From Rhizobium sp. P38BS-XIX (GTDB lineage: Bacteria; Pseudomonadota; Alphaproteobacteria; Rhizobiales; Rhizobiaceae), in assembly GCF_012641435.1 (NCBI RefSeq), contig NZ_JABAIJ010000007.1, positions 62,001 through 126,000 of the forward strand: DNA of 64,000 nt, read 5' to 3'. Positions 35,384-44,057 of the stretch are shown piece after piece. Numbering within the stretch: the stretch's first letter is position 1; each line of letters starts with the position of its first letter. Position numbers and translations under genes: made by a program. The notes beneath the pieces are model-generated. The model worked only from the letters and a program-made list of their open reading frames with translations, searched no databases and had not been told where the DNA came from.

Positions 35384-35998
35384 CTATGGGCGATCGAATG
35401 TTTCCGGCCGCAATTTCCCAGCCTTCATAAGATGTTGCAGGGCGTAGGATAGGGAAAGAGCATCGTCGAGTGCGTCATGCCCCTGCAGGGGAGGATGGTC
35501 GACGCCATAATAATCGGCGAGCTTGTTGCTTGGAGTTTTCGCCAGATCCTCGATGGGCATTCCGGCGGCCAGCAGCAATTTGACGGCGTTGTCGAAGCGG
35601 TGAGCGGGAATTGGCGGCTGGATGCCGGCGATATAGCAACTGATCGCCACCATGTTCAGCTCATCCTTGCCCCATGACCAGAAGCGAGCGCCGTCCGAGA
35701 AGCCGTCGACGCCGGCAAGCGCATCCTGCAAGCTGACGCCTTTCGTCTCGATGGTTTCTTCGGTGATGCCGGTAAGATCGGTGAAGAAGGGATCGAGCGC
35801 GTATCGATTGCCAAATCTGTCGATGGGGCGGACATAGGCCTTATAGGTGTCGAGAATGGCGAAATCCCCTTCAAGCCGGAGCTTTACCGCACCGATCTCG
35901 GCGATCACCGGATCGGGATCATGCGCCGCACACCAGAATCGGCGTTGCGAGCCTTCGAGACAAAGAAATTCGCAGTCGAATATGATCGCGGTCTTCAT
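35384..35998 (-). CDS. DEDDh 3'-5' exonuclease-family protein
   Basis: 204 residues. Exo motif I is FDCEF (D8 and E10), the second acid lies in the middle segment, and the C-terminal GHDALDDALSLSYAL carries the H-x4-D pair of the DnaQ/DEDDh fold. It has no polymerase partner domain, so it may be an oligoribonuclease-like or DNA-proofreading-like trimming enzyme. It is upstream in orientation of nothing obvious and 41 bases after the LysR gene's end. Confidence 0.8.
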   Translation of the reverse strand: MKTAIIFDCEFLCLEGSQRRFWCAAHDPDPVIAEIGAVKLRLEGDFAILDTYKAYVRPIDRFGNRYALDPFFTDLTGITEETIETKGVSLQDALAGVDGFSDGARFWSWGKDELNMVAISCYIAGIQPPIPAHRFDNAVKLLLAAGMPIEDLAKTPSNKLADYYGVDHPPLQGHDALDDALSLSYALQHLMKAGKLRPETFDRP

Positions 35999-36039
35999 GT
36001 CGGATCCTCCAATCCTCCTGGTGTCGGCAGAACTCGATG

Positions 36040-36948
36040 CTACCGTTGCCGCCCTGAACGCATGCTTTCGGCGACGCCGACGAAATCGCGGGCCGCCTGC
36101 GGCAGGCTCGATCCCTTGCGCCAGACCATGCCGACCTGCACGACCGGCAGCGATCCCGATACGTCACGGCTTTCGATGCGGTCGCCTTCCAGCGACCAAG
36201 GACGGTAAACAAGATCCGGCAGCAGCGCGACACCCGCGCCGGTCGCGACCAGACTGCGCACGGCTTCGACCGAGCGTGTGCGGAAGGCGACATGCGGGCG
36301 GGCGCCGAGCGCGCTCAAAAGCTTGCCGGTATTTTCCTCGATTTCGTCGATGGTCAGCATGATCAGCGGTTCGCGAGTGATATCCGCGACGCTGATGATA
36401 TCGGCCGAGACGAGCGGATGGCCCATTGGAAGCCAGAGGCGGTAGGGAGAGGTCTCCAGGATCTCTGCCTGTAGGGCCATGCGGTCGCGCAGATTGGAGA
36501 TGACCATGACGGCGACATCGAGTTCACCACCAACCAGAAGATGTTCCAGATAGCCGCCATTATCCTCGATGGCGCTGACTTCGACACCTGGGCAAGCGCG
36601 ACGATAGCGCGCCAGAAGATCGGATAGGACATAGCCGGCGACGAGCGATGTCACGCCGATGTTCAGCGTGCCGCCGGCCTCATTCTGCTTGCCGGAAAAG
36701 CTGGTGCGCGCGTCGGAAACCGTCGCCAGGATCTTTGTCGCGTGGCGCAGGAACTGATGGCCGTTATGGGTGATGGAGAGACCGCGCGGATGGCGCTCGA
36801 ATAGCTCCACGCCAAGGTCGCTTTCCAGCTCTTTCAGGGCCTCCGTGACCGAGGATTGAGAGATGGAAAGGTTTTGCGCGGCACGGGTCACCGAGCCCTG
36901 TTCCGCCACGGCGACAAAGTACTGCAGCTGTCTCAAGGTGAAGGCCAT
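36040..36948 (-). CDS. LysR-family transcriptional regulator
   Basis: 302 residues. The N-terminal winged helix is canonical (LRQLQYFVAVAEQGSVTRAAQNLSISQSSVTEALKELESDLGVELFERHPRGLSITHNG), and a periplasmic-binding-like effector domain follows from about 90. No divergent catabolic gene adjoins it: the gene on the other side encodes a predicted membrane-anchored protein. Its target and inducer cannot be guessed. Confidence 0.9.
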   Translation of the reverse strand: MAFTLRQLQYFVAVAEQGSVTRAAQNLSISQSSVTEALKELESDLGVELFERHPRGLSITHNGHQFLRHATKILATVSDARTSFSGKQNEAGGTLNIGVTSLVAGYVLSDLLARYRRACPGVEVSAIEDNGGYLEHLLVGGELDVAVMVISNLRDRMALQAEILETSPYRLWLPMGHPLVSADIISVADITREPLIMLTIDEIEENTGKLLSALGARPHVAFRTRSVEAVRSLVATGAGVALLPDLVYRPWSLEGDRIESRDVSGSLPVVQVGMVWRKGSSLPQAARDFVGVAESMRSGRQR

Positions 36949-37142
36949 GCTTCGTTAGAGCATGGCCGGTGCGCACAAAGCAAGCGCTTGTCACAACTGT
37001 GAAAGTTCGGACCTTTTTTGGTAAAGACGGTGCGGCAGCCCTAAGTTTCACCTCTGCTTTAAGTATTCCGAAACGCCACTTCCTTAACGTGAGGGTTGAT
37101 CATCTTTGTCACCTTGGAGTGGTCTATGCTGGAGCAGTTGGC

Positions 37143-37979
37143 GTGAGCGCCTTACTGCACATTTTCCGGAGGCCCCGGAAGCTTGTCGTCATTATCGGCG
37201 GAGTGGCCTTTCTGGTAGGCTGCTCCGGCGTATTGGCGCTCTATTTTGGCAAGGACAGACTGCTTGGCATGGCGGCCGCTTCCCCGAACGGTCTGCAGTG
37301 TACCGACATCAATCTCGTGACCATTCGCAAGGAAAACCGCTTCTGGGTGCGTAAATATATTCGCACCGATCCGACCGATGGTTTGACGCGGGTCAAGACG
37401 GCATTGCGCGTCGCCAAGGCCGTTTATCAGGAACAGAAGCCCGATCTCGTTCAGGTTGTGGTTCTCGACAAGAATGGACCGACGTTGCGATCCGATATTC
37501 GCGGGCGTGCGCTGGGGGCTGACGTCGTCTACGTGCCGCATCCAGAAAAGCTGACGGACGGCAGTGCCGAGGCGCCGTTATCGGCGCGCTATTACGATGG
37601 CGGAGCCAGCAATGCCGGCCTGTTTTACGGCGAGCAGGTGACGATGCTGCCGAAGGATATCGACACGGCCGTCGCCGGGCTGAAGGATTTCACGGATTGC
37701 GACAATGCGTTGGCGGCAGACGCTGGCGGCGACGCGAAAAAGGACAAGATGAAAGCGGCGATCGCCGCAGAGGAAAGGGCATCGGCGAAGCACGAGGCCG
37801 CGCATGAAACCAAGCCGGATCCCGTCGAGCCGAAATCAACAGGCAACGTGCGGCCGGGGTTCGACGAGGACGGCGAGTTTATCGGCGCCGACAACAATCC
37901 CAAGAGCAAAAGCCCGTCGCCAGGTCTCGACCCCACAATGACGGGCGCCGCCGATCGGCGCTCACCGGTTACGAACTGA
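37143..37979 (+). CDS. Conserved hypothetical membrane-anchored or lipoprotein
   Basis: I do not recognise the family. The GTG at 37143 has GGAGCAG upstream and gives 278 residues; the frame extends further upstream without a plausible start. A basic start (FRRPRK) leads into one hydrophobic segment ending in a lipobox-like LVGC with C27. A compact domain of about 150 residues follows (from NGLQCTDINLVTIRKENRFW to KDIDTAVAGLKDFTDCDNAL). The last 80 residues are charged and Pro/Lys-rich, probably disordered. A cell-envelope location is inferred. Confidence 0.6.
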   Translation: MSALLHIFRRPRKLVVIIGGVAFLVGCSGVLALYFGKDRLLGMAAASPNGLQCTDINLVTIRKENRFWVRKYIRTDPTDGLTRVKTALRVAKAVYQEQKPDLVQVVVLDKNGPTLRSDIRGRALGADVVYVPHPEKLTDGSAEAPLSARYYDGGASNAGLFYGEQVTMLPKDIDTAVAGLKDFTDCDNALAADAGGDAKKDKMKAAIAAEERASAKHEAAHETKPDPVEPKSTGNVRPGFDEDGEFIGADNNPKSKSPSPGLDPTMTGAADRRSPVTN

Positions 37980-38018
37980 TCGGAACCGACGCGGCGCCTT
38001 CAGGCGACGAACGGCATC

Positions 38019-38303
38019 TTAGTCAGCCAGATGCTTCTCGCCGATCGCCTGATAGAGCGCGAACAGCGCTTCATGAACTTCGCCGGCGAGACGATAGAAT
38101 TCGGGATTGGCCAGAATGGCCGGGTGCAGCAGCAGCTGATCGTCGGTCATGTCGAGCATGACCGACGCCGTGTGCATGGCCTCATGGCAGCCAAACGTTC
38201 CCGGTGCGTATTGCGACAGATCGATGTCGCCCATCTCGGCCAGATCGGCCAACCGCTGCTGTTCGCGGTCGGCATCTGTTGCTGATGTCTCATTGTCCGT
38301 CAT
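38019..38303 (-). CDS. Small conserved hypothetical protein
   Basis: 94 residues from ATG 38303, which has AAGG eight bases upstream. It is acidic and helical, without a signal or membrane segment. The middle GTFGCHEAMHTASVMLDM contains a C-H-x3-H pattern that could bind a metal, and the rest (DDQLLLHPAILANPEFYRLAGEVHEALFALYQAIGEKH) looks like a helical bundle. It lies just downstream of lysS on the opposite-reading side of the lipoprotein-like gene. Function is unknown. Confidence 0.65.
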   Translation of the reverse strand: MTDNETSATDADREQQRLADLAEMGDIDLSQYAPGTFGCHEAMHTASVMLDMTDDQLLLHPAILANPEFYRLAGEVHEALFALYQAIGEKHLAD

Positions 38304-38340
38304 GGTGCGCACCTTATATGTTTAGGGAGCGAGGGCTGTC

Positions 38341-39837
38341 TCAGTCCGCCTTGTTGCGGCGTGCCGGGAAGAGGATGATGTCGCGGATCGACGGCGAGTT
38401 GGTCAAAAGCATGATGAGGCGGTCCACACCGATGCCGAGACCGCCTGCCGGCGGCATGCCCTGATCGATCGCGTCGAGGAATTCCTCGTCGAGTTCCTTC
38501 TGCTTTTCGCCACGCGCATGCGCCTGCTCCAGCTGCTCGACCATGCGGGCGCGCTGCTCTTCCGGATCGTTGAGTTCCGAGAAGGCGTTGCCGAGTTCCC
38601 AGGCATTGCAATAGGTTTCGAAGCGCTCGACGAGGCGCGGCTCGCCCGGCACTTCCTTGGCGAAGGGCGAGATGTCCTTCGGGAAATGCGTGACGTGCGA
38701 GGGCTGGATCAGCGTGCTCTCGACCTTCTCTTCGAAGATGAAGGCAAGGCACTCGCCCCAGGTCGCGTCCTTCTCGACGGCAAAGCCGGCGGCCTTGGAG
38801 GCGGCGCGAGCTTCCTCGTCGGTCTTGATCGCGAGGAAATCGATGCCGGTTGCTTCCTTGACGGCGTCAGGCATCGGCACGCGGCGGAACGGACCCTTGA
38901 AGGAGATCTGCTTGTCGCCAAAGGCAAACTCAGTGCTGCCGTGGATCGACATGGCGAGCGTCGAGAACAGGCGCTCGACGAGGTCCATGATGTCCTCGTA
39001 GTCGGCGTAGGCCCAGTAACATTCCATCATCGTGAATTCTGGATTGTGCCGGGTGGAGACGCCTTCGTTGCGGAAGTTGCGGTTGATCTCGAACACCTTG
39101 TCGGTGAGGCCGGAAACCAGCGTGCGCTTCAGGAACAGTTCCGGCGCGATGCGCAGGTACATGTCGAGCTTCAGCGTGTTGTGATGCGTCTTGAACGGCT
39201 CGGCGGTGGCGCCGCCATAGACCGAATGCAGCATCGGCGTTTCGACTTCCATGAAGCCGTCATTTTCCATGAAGCGGCGGATGCCGGAAACGATGCGGCT
39301 GCGCTGCTGGAAGCGAAGCTTCGATTCCTCATTGGTCATGATGTCGAGGTGACGCTTACGGTAGCGCAGCTCGATATCGGACAGGCCGTGCCACTTTTCC
39401 GGCATCGGCAGCAGCGACTTGGTCAGCATGGTGATCTGCTGCGCATTGATCGTCAGCTCGCCGCGCTTGGTACGGCGCACGACGCCGGTGACGCCAATGA
39501 TATCGCCGATATCGATCATCGGCAGCAGGGAGCGCGCTTCTTCCGAGGTCACATCCTTGTGGCTGAAGATCTGGATCTTGGCCGAGGCGTCATGGATGTC
39601 CATAAACATGCCGGAGTTGCGCGAGGAGTAGACGCGGCCGGCAACGGTCACGACGTCTGTCGTTTCCGTATCCGGTTCCAGGCCTTCGTATTTCGCAGCC
39701 AGCTCGGAATTGGTGAGCGTCCGGTGGAAATGCGCTGGATAGACGTCGCCGATCTGCTCACGCAGCAGCTTCAGCTTCTGCGCACGAACTTCCGTCGCGT
39801 CGGAGGAAAGGGCTGATGTTTCGGTCTTGTCGTTCAT
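38341..39837 (-). CDS. lysS: Lysyl-tRNA synthetase, class II
   Basis: 498 residues. An N-terminal OB-fold anticodon domain (VVTVAGRVYSSRNSGMFMDIHD) precedes the class II core. Motif 1 is in FLEVETPMLH, here FMEVETPMLHSVYGGA, motif 2 in the FRNEGVSTRHNPEFTMMECYWAY region, and motif 3 in GGLGIGVDRLIMLLTNSPSIRDIILFP. It charges tRNA-Lys. gltX lies 15 bases upstream on the same strand, so the two synthetases are probably co-transcribed. Many alphaproteobacteria instead have a class I enzyme. Confidence 0.95.
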   Translation of the reverse strand: MNDKTETSALSSDATEVRAQKLKLLREQIGDVYPAHFHRTLTNSELAAKYEGLEPDTETTDVVTVAGRVYSSRNSGMFMDIHDASAKIQIFSHKDVTSEEARSLLPMIDIGDIIGVTGVVRRTKRGELTINAQQITMLTKSLLPMPEKWHGLSDIELRYRKRHLDIMTNEESKLRFQQRSRIVSGIRRFMENDGFMEVETPMLHSVYGGATAEPFKTHHNTLKLDMYLRIAPELFLKRTLVSGLTDKVFEINRNFRNEGVSTRHNPEFTMMECYWAYADYEDIMDLVERLFSTLAMSIHGSTEFAFGDKQISFKGPFRRVPMPDAVKEATGIDFLAIKTDEEARAASKAAGFAVEKDATWGECLAFIFEEKVESTLIQPSHVTHFPKDISPFAKEVPGEPRLVERFETYCNAWELGNAFSELNDPEEQRARMVEQLEQAHARGEKQKELDEEFLDAIDQGMPPAGGLGIGVDRLIMLLTNSPSIRDIILFPARRNKAD

Positions 39838-39852
39838 GGTTTTACGTCCGGT

Positions 39853-41310
39853 TCAGTTCTTCGGGCCGACGAGGGTCGCAACGGTCTGGGCAGCCAGTTT
39901 CAGCCGCTGACGCACGACGGAACGGCCGAGGATTGCCATGCTATCGAAAAGCGGCAGGGAGCGCGAGGAGCCCGATACCGCGACGAAAAGCGGGGCGACG
40001 ATGACCTTCAGCTTCTTGCCCATGCGGTCGGCGATGGCGCGCAGCTCGGCTTCGATCGTCTCGACATTCCATTCGAGGATCTTTTCGAGATCCGGCTGCA
40101 CGGTGTTCAGGATTTCCAGCAGCTCTTCCGGCGTCGACTTGATCTTCGCAAACGCCGAAGCATCGAGGTTGAGGTCGGACTTGAACAGGAAGCCGGCGAG
40201 ATCGGGCAGTTCACCGAGCTTGGTGATGCGCGACTGCGACAGCTTCAGGCCTTCCTGCAGGCGGCTGTTTTCCATGGCCCAGGTCAGAACGCGCTGCTGG
40301 AACTCTTCTTCCGAGAGCTTCTCGCGGATCCAGCGACCATTGAGCCAGTCGAGCTTCTGAATATCGAAGATCGCGCCGGCCTTGGACAGGTTTTCTGGAT
40401 CGAACTTTGCGGCAAGCTCGTCCATATCAAGCAGCTCTTCACCTTCGGCGATCTGAATGAAGAACAGGCCGAGGAAGTTCATCAGCGCTTCGGGGATATA
40501 GCCGAGCGCCGTGTAATAAGAGATCGAGGTCGGGTTCTTGCGCTTCGACAGTTTCGACTTGTCGGCATTGCGCATCAGCGACAGGTGCATGAACACCGGC
40601 GGCTCCCAGCCGAGATACTGATAGATCAGAATGTGCTTCGGCACCGAAGCCAGCCATTCTTCGCCGCGCGCGACGTGGGTGATCTTCATCAGATGGTCGT
40701 CGACGACGTTTGCCATGTGATAGGTCGGCATGCCGTCTGCCTTCAGGAGGACCTGCATGTCGACGGCATCCCACGGGATTTCGACATCGCCGTAAACGCC
40801 GTCATGGAACTTGCACGAGCCTTCGGTCGGGATCTTCATGCGCACGACATGCGGCTCGCCGGCAGCGACGCGCGACGTCACTTCCTCGGCCGAAAGGTTC
40901 AAACAGTGGCCGTCATACTTCGGCGGCAGGCCGGCGGCGCGCTGCGCCTCGCGCATCTTTTCCAGGCGCTCGGGCGTGCAGAAGCAGCGAAAGCCGTGGC
41001 CGGCCGATACGATCTGCTCGACGTAGGGCTTGTAGAGGTCCTTGCGGTCGCTCTGGCGATAGGGGCCGTACGGGCCGCCGACATCGGGACCTTCGGACCA
41101 TTTGAGGCCGCACCATTTCAGCGCATCGAGAACCTTGGTCTCGAATTCCGGGGTGGAGCGGGTCGCGTCGGTATCCTCGATGCGCAGGATGAACTCGCCG
41201 CCGTTTTTCTTGGCGAAGAGATAGTTGAACAGCGCGATGTAAGCGGTGCCGACATGCGGCTCGCCGGTGGGGGAGGGTGCGATGCGGACGCGAACGCCTG
41301 AAGTGGTCAT
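39853..41310 (-). CDS. gltX: Glutamyl-tRNA synthetase
   Basis: 485 residues. The HIGH-type signature is PSPTGEPHVGTAYIALFN near residue 12 and the KMSKS-type loop is KLSKRKNP. Helical anticodon-binding domains occupy the C-terminal third. The enzyme charges tRNA-Glu, and rhizobia may carry a second copy for other duties, so whether this is GltX1 or GltX2 is open. It is upstream of and probably in an operon with lysS. Confidence 0.93.
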   Translation of the reverse strand: MTTSGVRVRIAPSPTGEPHVGTAYIALFNYLFAKKNGGEFILRIEDTDATRSTPEFETKVLDALKWCGLKWSEGPDVGGPYGPYRQSDRKDLYKPYVEQIVSAGHGFRCFCTPERLEKMREAQRAAGLPPKYDGHCLNLSAEEVTSRVAAGEPHVVRMKIPTEGSCKFHDGVYGDVEIPWDAVDMQVLLKADGMPTYHMANVVDDHLMKITHVARGEEWLASVPKHILIYQYLGWEPPVFMHLSLMRNADKSKLSKRKNPTSISYYTALGYIPEALMNFLGLFFIQIAEGEELLDMDELAAKFDPENLSKAGAIFDIQKLDWLNGRWIREKLSEEEFQQRVLTWAMENSRLQEGLKLSQSRITKLGELPDLAGFLFKSDLNLDASAFAKIKSTPEELLEILNTVQPDLEKILEWNVETIEAELRAIADRMGKKLKVIVAPLFVAVSGSSRSLPLFDSMAILGRSVVRQRLKLAAQTVATLVGPKN

Positions 41311-41672
41311 CTTGTTTGCCCGTCATAAAAGGCCGGGCTACGCTCGGGATGAGCGCCGACCAGCCGAAAATGTCTATCTGGATCAGGAAACCGGCCGGAA
41401 AAGGGCGCGTTGCCGCTTCAATTCCACGATTTCCGTATGGCTGGCCTTAGGCCATATTCAAGGGATGCCGTCAAGGGAAACTGCGTTGCCAGGCTGCTTC
41501 GGCAATGCTGCGTGCCCTGCGGCGCATCGATTTGACGCGATCTATCAATTTCATGTCGTCTCTTTACTCTTCATAAGGCTACGAGGATAAAAGCGAGCCG
41601 GTCGTCGAATTTGATTTGCAATTTTCGCGGCAGTGGCGAAATAGGTCTTCAATCGTTCACCGCGAGGAAACA
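41311..41672. other. Intergenic region between gltX and a secreted protein gene
   Basis: These 362 bases separate divergent genes and must hold both promoters. I see no convincing gene, strong palindrome or known RNA. The last 100 bases are AT-richer and end in GAGGAAA before the next start. Confidence 0.4.
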
Positions 41673-42083
41673 ATGAAGAAATTGATTTTGAGCCTTTTAT
41701 TGACCGCCGCCATGTTCGATGCGGCCGCGGCACAATCGACCATCACGCGCGATAGTTCCTCGCGCCTGATCGAATCCTACCGCGCCTACATCGGCAGTGA
41801 CGATCTCTATAATTCTAAGGGCGAGCGTCTGACCGCACCCTGGCAGATCATCCGCCAGGACCGCGCCAACTATCACGTCTATCGCCGCCGCGACCGTGGC
41901 GACGAGGGCGACAGCTTCTTCTCTCAGGCGTCCAACCGCCAGAAGCTTGAAGCCATGCTGGCAAGCGGCAACATCGCCAACGATGCCGGGAACCTCATCG
42001 TACGCGGCAATGTCTGGATCAAGGTCGACATCTACGGACATGGCGACATCGGCCAGTCGGTCGACATTCACGTTCAGGATTGA
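41673..42083 (+). CDS. Small secreted protein of unknown function
   Basis: 136 residues from ATG 41673 with GAGGAAA upstream. A clear signal peptide (MKKLILSLLLTAAMFDAAAA, cleaved near AQS) precedes a mature domain of about 115 residues rich in charged residues, with a DNAGNLIVRGNVWIKVDIYGHG-like C-terminal beta section. I do not recognise the family. It is a single gene ending in a bidirectional terminator. Confidence 0.65.
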   Translation: MKKLILSLLLTAAMFDAAAAQSTITRDSSSRLIESYRAYIGSDDLYNSKGERLTAPWQIIRQDRANYHVYRRRDRGDEGDSFFSQASNRQKLEAMLASGNIANDAGNLIVRGNVWIKVDIYGHGDIGQSVDIHVQD

Positions 42084-42094
42084 CCAACGTCATG

Positions 42095-42124
42095 AAAGCC
42101 GCGCCTGTTCATAGGCGCGGCTTT
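42095..42124. terminator. Bidirectional terminator between convergent genes
   Basis: A perfect 12-bp stem (42095-42106 and 42113-42124, AAAGCCGCGCCT and its complement) around GTTCAT. The stem ends in A and T triplets on its two sides, so it can stop transcription from both the small secreted protein gene and terC. Confidence 0.85.
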
Positions 42125-42129
42125 CGCTA

Positions 42130-42873
42130 TCAGTGGCCGCTGGATGCCTTCTTGCGGCGATTTCTCGCCAGCATGTTGAGCACCTCCACCAGCGCCGAGA
42201 ACGCCATCGCTGCATAGATGTAGCCCTTGGGCACATGCACGCCCATGCCTTCGGCGATCAACGTCGTTCCGATCATCAAGAGAAAGGCGAGCGCGAGCAT
42301 GACGATGCTCGGGTTTTTCTCGATGAAATTGGCGAGCGGGTTTGCCGCAACCAGCATGACCGTCACCGCAGCGATAACGGCAACGAACATGATCGGCAGA
42401 TGCGGCGTCATGCCGACGGCGGTGATGATGCTGTCGATGGAGAAAACGAGGTCGAGCAGCAGGATCTGGCCGATCGCCGAGGCGAAGGTCGAGGTTGTCG
42501 ACTTGGCGATGAAATCCTCACCCTGCTCCTGCGGGTCGACATTGTGATGGATCTCCTTCGTCGCCTTCCAGACGAGGAAGAGGCCGCCGCCGATCAGGAT
42601 CATGTCTTTCCAGGAGAAGCCCTGGCCGAAGACTTCGAAAACCGGCTGCGTCAGCTGGACGATCCAGGCGACCGTGCCCAGCAGCGCCAGGCGCATGACG
42701 AGCGCCAGACCGATGCCGATCTTGCGGGCGCGGTCACGATGCTCGGCGGGTAGCTTGTTGGTCAGGATCGAAATGAAGATGAGGTTGTCGATGCCGAGAA
42801 CGACTTCCATGACAACCAGTGTGATGAGCGCGACCCATGCGCTCGGATCCTGTATCAGTCCAACAATATTCAT
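42130..42873 (-). CDS. TerC-family integral membrane protein
   Basis: 247 residues with about seven helices. The family motif GIDNLIFISILTNKLP is near residue 27, and a matching acidic FSIDSIITAVGMTP element lies in the second half, as in TerC/Alx proteins that export manganese or other metals and are often named for tellurite resistance. Metal export is a family-based inference. It is a single gene ending at a terminator, with a repeat element upstream. Confidence 0.88.
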   Translation of the reverse strand: MNIVGLIQDPSAWVALITLVVMEVVLGIDNLIFISILTNKLPAEHRDRARKIGIGLALVMRLALLGTVAWIVQLTQPVFEVFGQGFSWKDMILIGGGLFLVWKATKEIHHNVDPQEQGEDFIAKSTTSTFASAIGQILLLDLVFSIDSIITAVGMTPHLPIMFVAVIAAVTVMLVAANPLANFIEKNPSIVMLALAFLLMIGTTLIAEGMGVHVPKGYIYAAMAFSALVEVLNMLARNRRKKASSGH

Positions 42874-42978
42874 TGGCGATTTCCCCCGACATCAGCAGTT
42901 GCCGAGGCTGACCCCCAGCCCGGCATGCGTGAATGCCGGTAATGTAAGGAGCGCCGCCGCAGGTACAAGGCCGCAGCC

Positions 42979-43075
42979 AGAGCGGTTCAAGTTTTCACGG
43001 AAACTCCGAACCGCTCTATCTTTTGCCTCGCGCAACTCCGGACGGAAAACCGCCACGCACTTTTCCTGGAGTTGC
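42979..43075. repeat. Composite palindromic intergenic repeat (rhizobial type)
   Basis: Two inverted repeats lie in tandem. The first has AGAGCGGTTC (42979-42988) facing GAACCGCTCT (43008-43017), with an inner AGTTT/AAACT pair. The second has GCAACTCC (43032-43039) facing GGAGTTGC (43068-43075). The architecture resembles dispersed extragenic palindromes that I recall from Rhizobium genomes. It fills most of the gap between terC and the AraC-type gene. Confidence 0.55.
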
Positions 43076-43101
43076 TCCAATTCGGTGCGACAGCGCTGGC
43101 C

Positions 43102-43941
43102 TCAGGCTTTCAGCGGAATCCAGATTTCCGTCACGCCCATGCCGGTGCGTGGGTCGAAGCGATCATCGTAGCGCTCCATCATGTCGAGAATGCCGCCATG
43201 CTGATGACCGGATTGCGGCAGCCATTCACCGAAGATCTGGTGAACGGTGGCGGAAATGCCGGAAATGTGGCCGCGATGCGTGAAGACCACGTAGCGCTGC
43301 GCCGGCAGCCTCAAGGTCGTAAAGCCCTCGGGCATATCGTCGGTGCCAGACACTTCGGTCGAGGACATATAGTGGAAGCTTTCGCTGCCTTCCTCGGCCT
43401 GGGTGCAGACGCCATAGGCGACATTGCCGATCTGACCGGGGATATGGCCGAAATGCTGGTTGAATTTCTGCCATAGGGCTGGGATCGCCTGTGTGGCCTC
43501 GTAGGCGTAGGTTTCCGCAAGACCTGCAAGCAGCATTGCGGGGCGAGTCTCGAAGCGCGGAGCTTCGAGCTGGGGAAGGCGAGTATCGTCCATTCTGATC
43601 GGCTCCTGTAGAGCAAGGTTGCGAACGTGACCTTGTTTGCGCAGACTTTCCGGCGTCAGGCCGAATTGTTCGCGGAAGGCACGGGTGAAAGCCTCGTGCG
43701 AGCCGTAGCCGGCATCGAGGGCAACCTGGAGAATGGAAGTGGTTCCGCCGATCAGTGCGAGAGCTGCGCCGCTGAGGCGTCGGCTTCTGATATAGCCGCT
43801 GATCGAATGGCCCGTCGTCAATCCGAAGACCCGCGACAGGTGATAGCGCGACAGCCCGGCCGTTTCGGCAATCTCGTCCAGCGAGATGTCGGATTCAAAA
43901 TGGCTTTCGATGAACCATATCGCCCTGCCGATCGCGCTCAT
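43102..43941 (-). CDS. AraC-family regulator with GyrI-like effector domain
   Basis: 279 residues. Two AraC helix-turn-helix units occupy about residues 1-105 (DISLDEIAETAGLSRYHLSRVFGLTTGHSISGYIRSRRL and VALDAGYGSHEAFTRAFREQFGLTPES). The remainder is a GyrI/BmrR-type small-molecule domain (ETRPAMLLAGLAETY, GFTTLRLPAQRYVVFTHRG, and a C-terminal TEIWIPLK). Such proteins often sense drugs or cationic compounds. It lies beside a TetR-EmrAB efflux set. Confidence 0.88.
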   Translation of the reverse strand: MSAIGRAIWFIESHFESDISLDEIAETAGLSRYHLSRVFGLTTGHSISGYIRSRRLSGAALALIGGTTSILQVALDAGYGSHEAFTRAFREQFGLTPESLRKQGHVRNLALQEPIRMDDTRLPQLEAPRFETRPAMLLAGLAETYAYEATQAIPALWQKFNQHFGHIPGQIGNVAYGVCTQAEEGSESFHYMSSTEVSGTDDMPEGFTTLRLPAQRYVVFTHRGHISGISATVHQIFGEWLPQSGHQHGGILDMMERYDDRFDPRTGMGVTEIWIPLKA

Positions 43942-44057
43942 GTTCCGCTCCTCTGGTTGCCGGACCAGTCTTAGGCGTCCGGCGGCGGCGATGCTTGATC
44001 GCCATTGCGGAGTTGGAACACTTCATGCAGATCGACAAGAGGAAAGGCGTGTTCGAC

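Noticed and set aside
42892..43080. A 62-codon minus-strand frame with a signal-peptide-like stretch upstream of terC
   Set aside because: It runs through the palindromic repeat and has no ribosome-binding site, so the hydrophobic run is probably chance.
42874..43101. Possible yybP-ykoY manganese riboswitch upstream of terC
   Set aside because: This class is known before some TerC genes, but I could not match its conserved loops. The region is better described as a palindromic repeat plus a short GC-rich leader.
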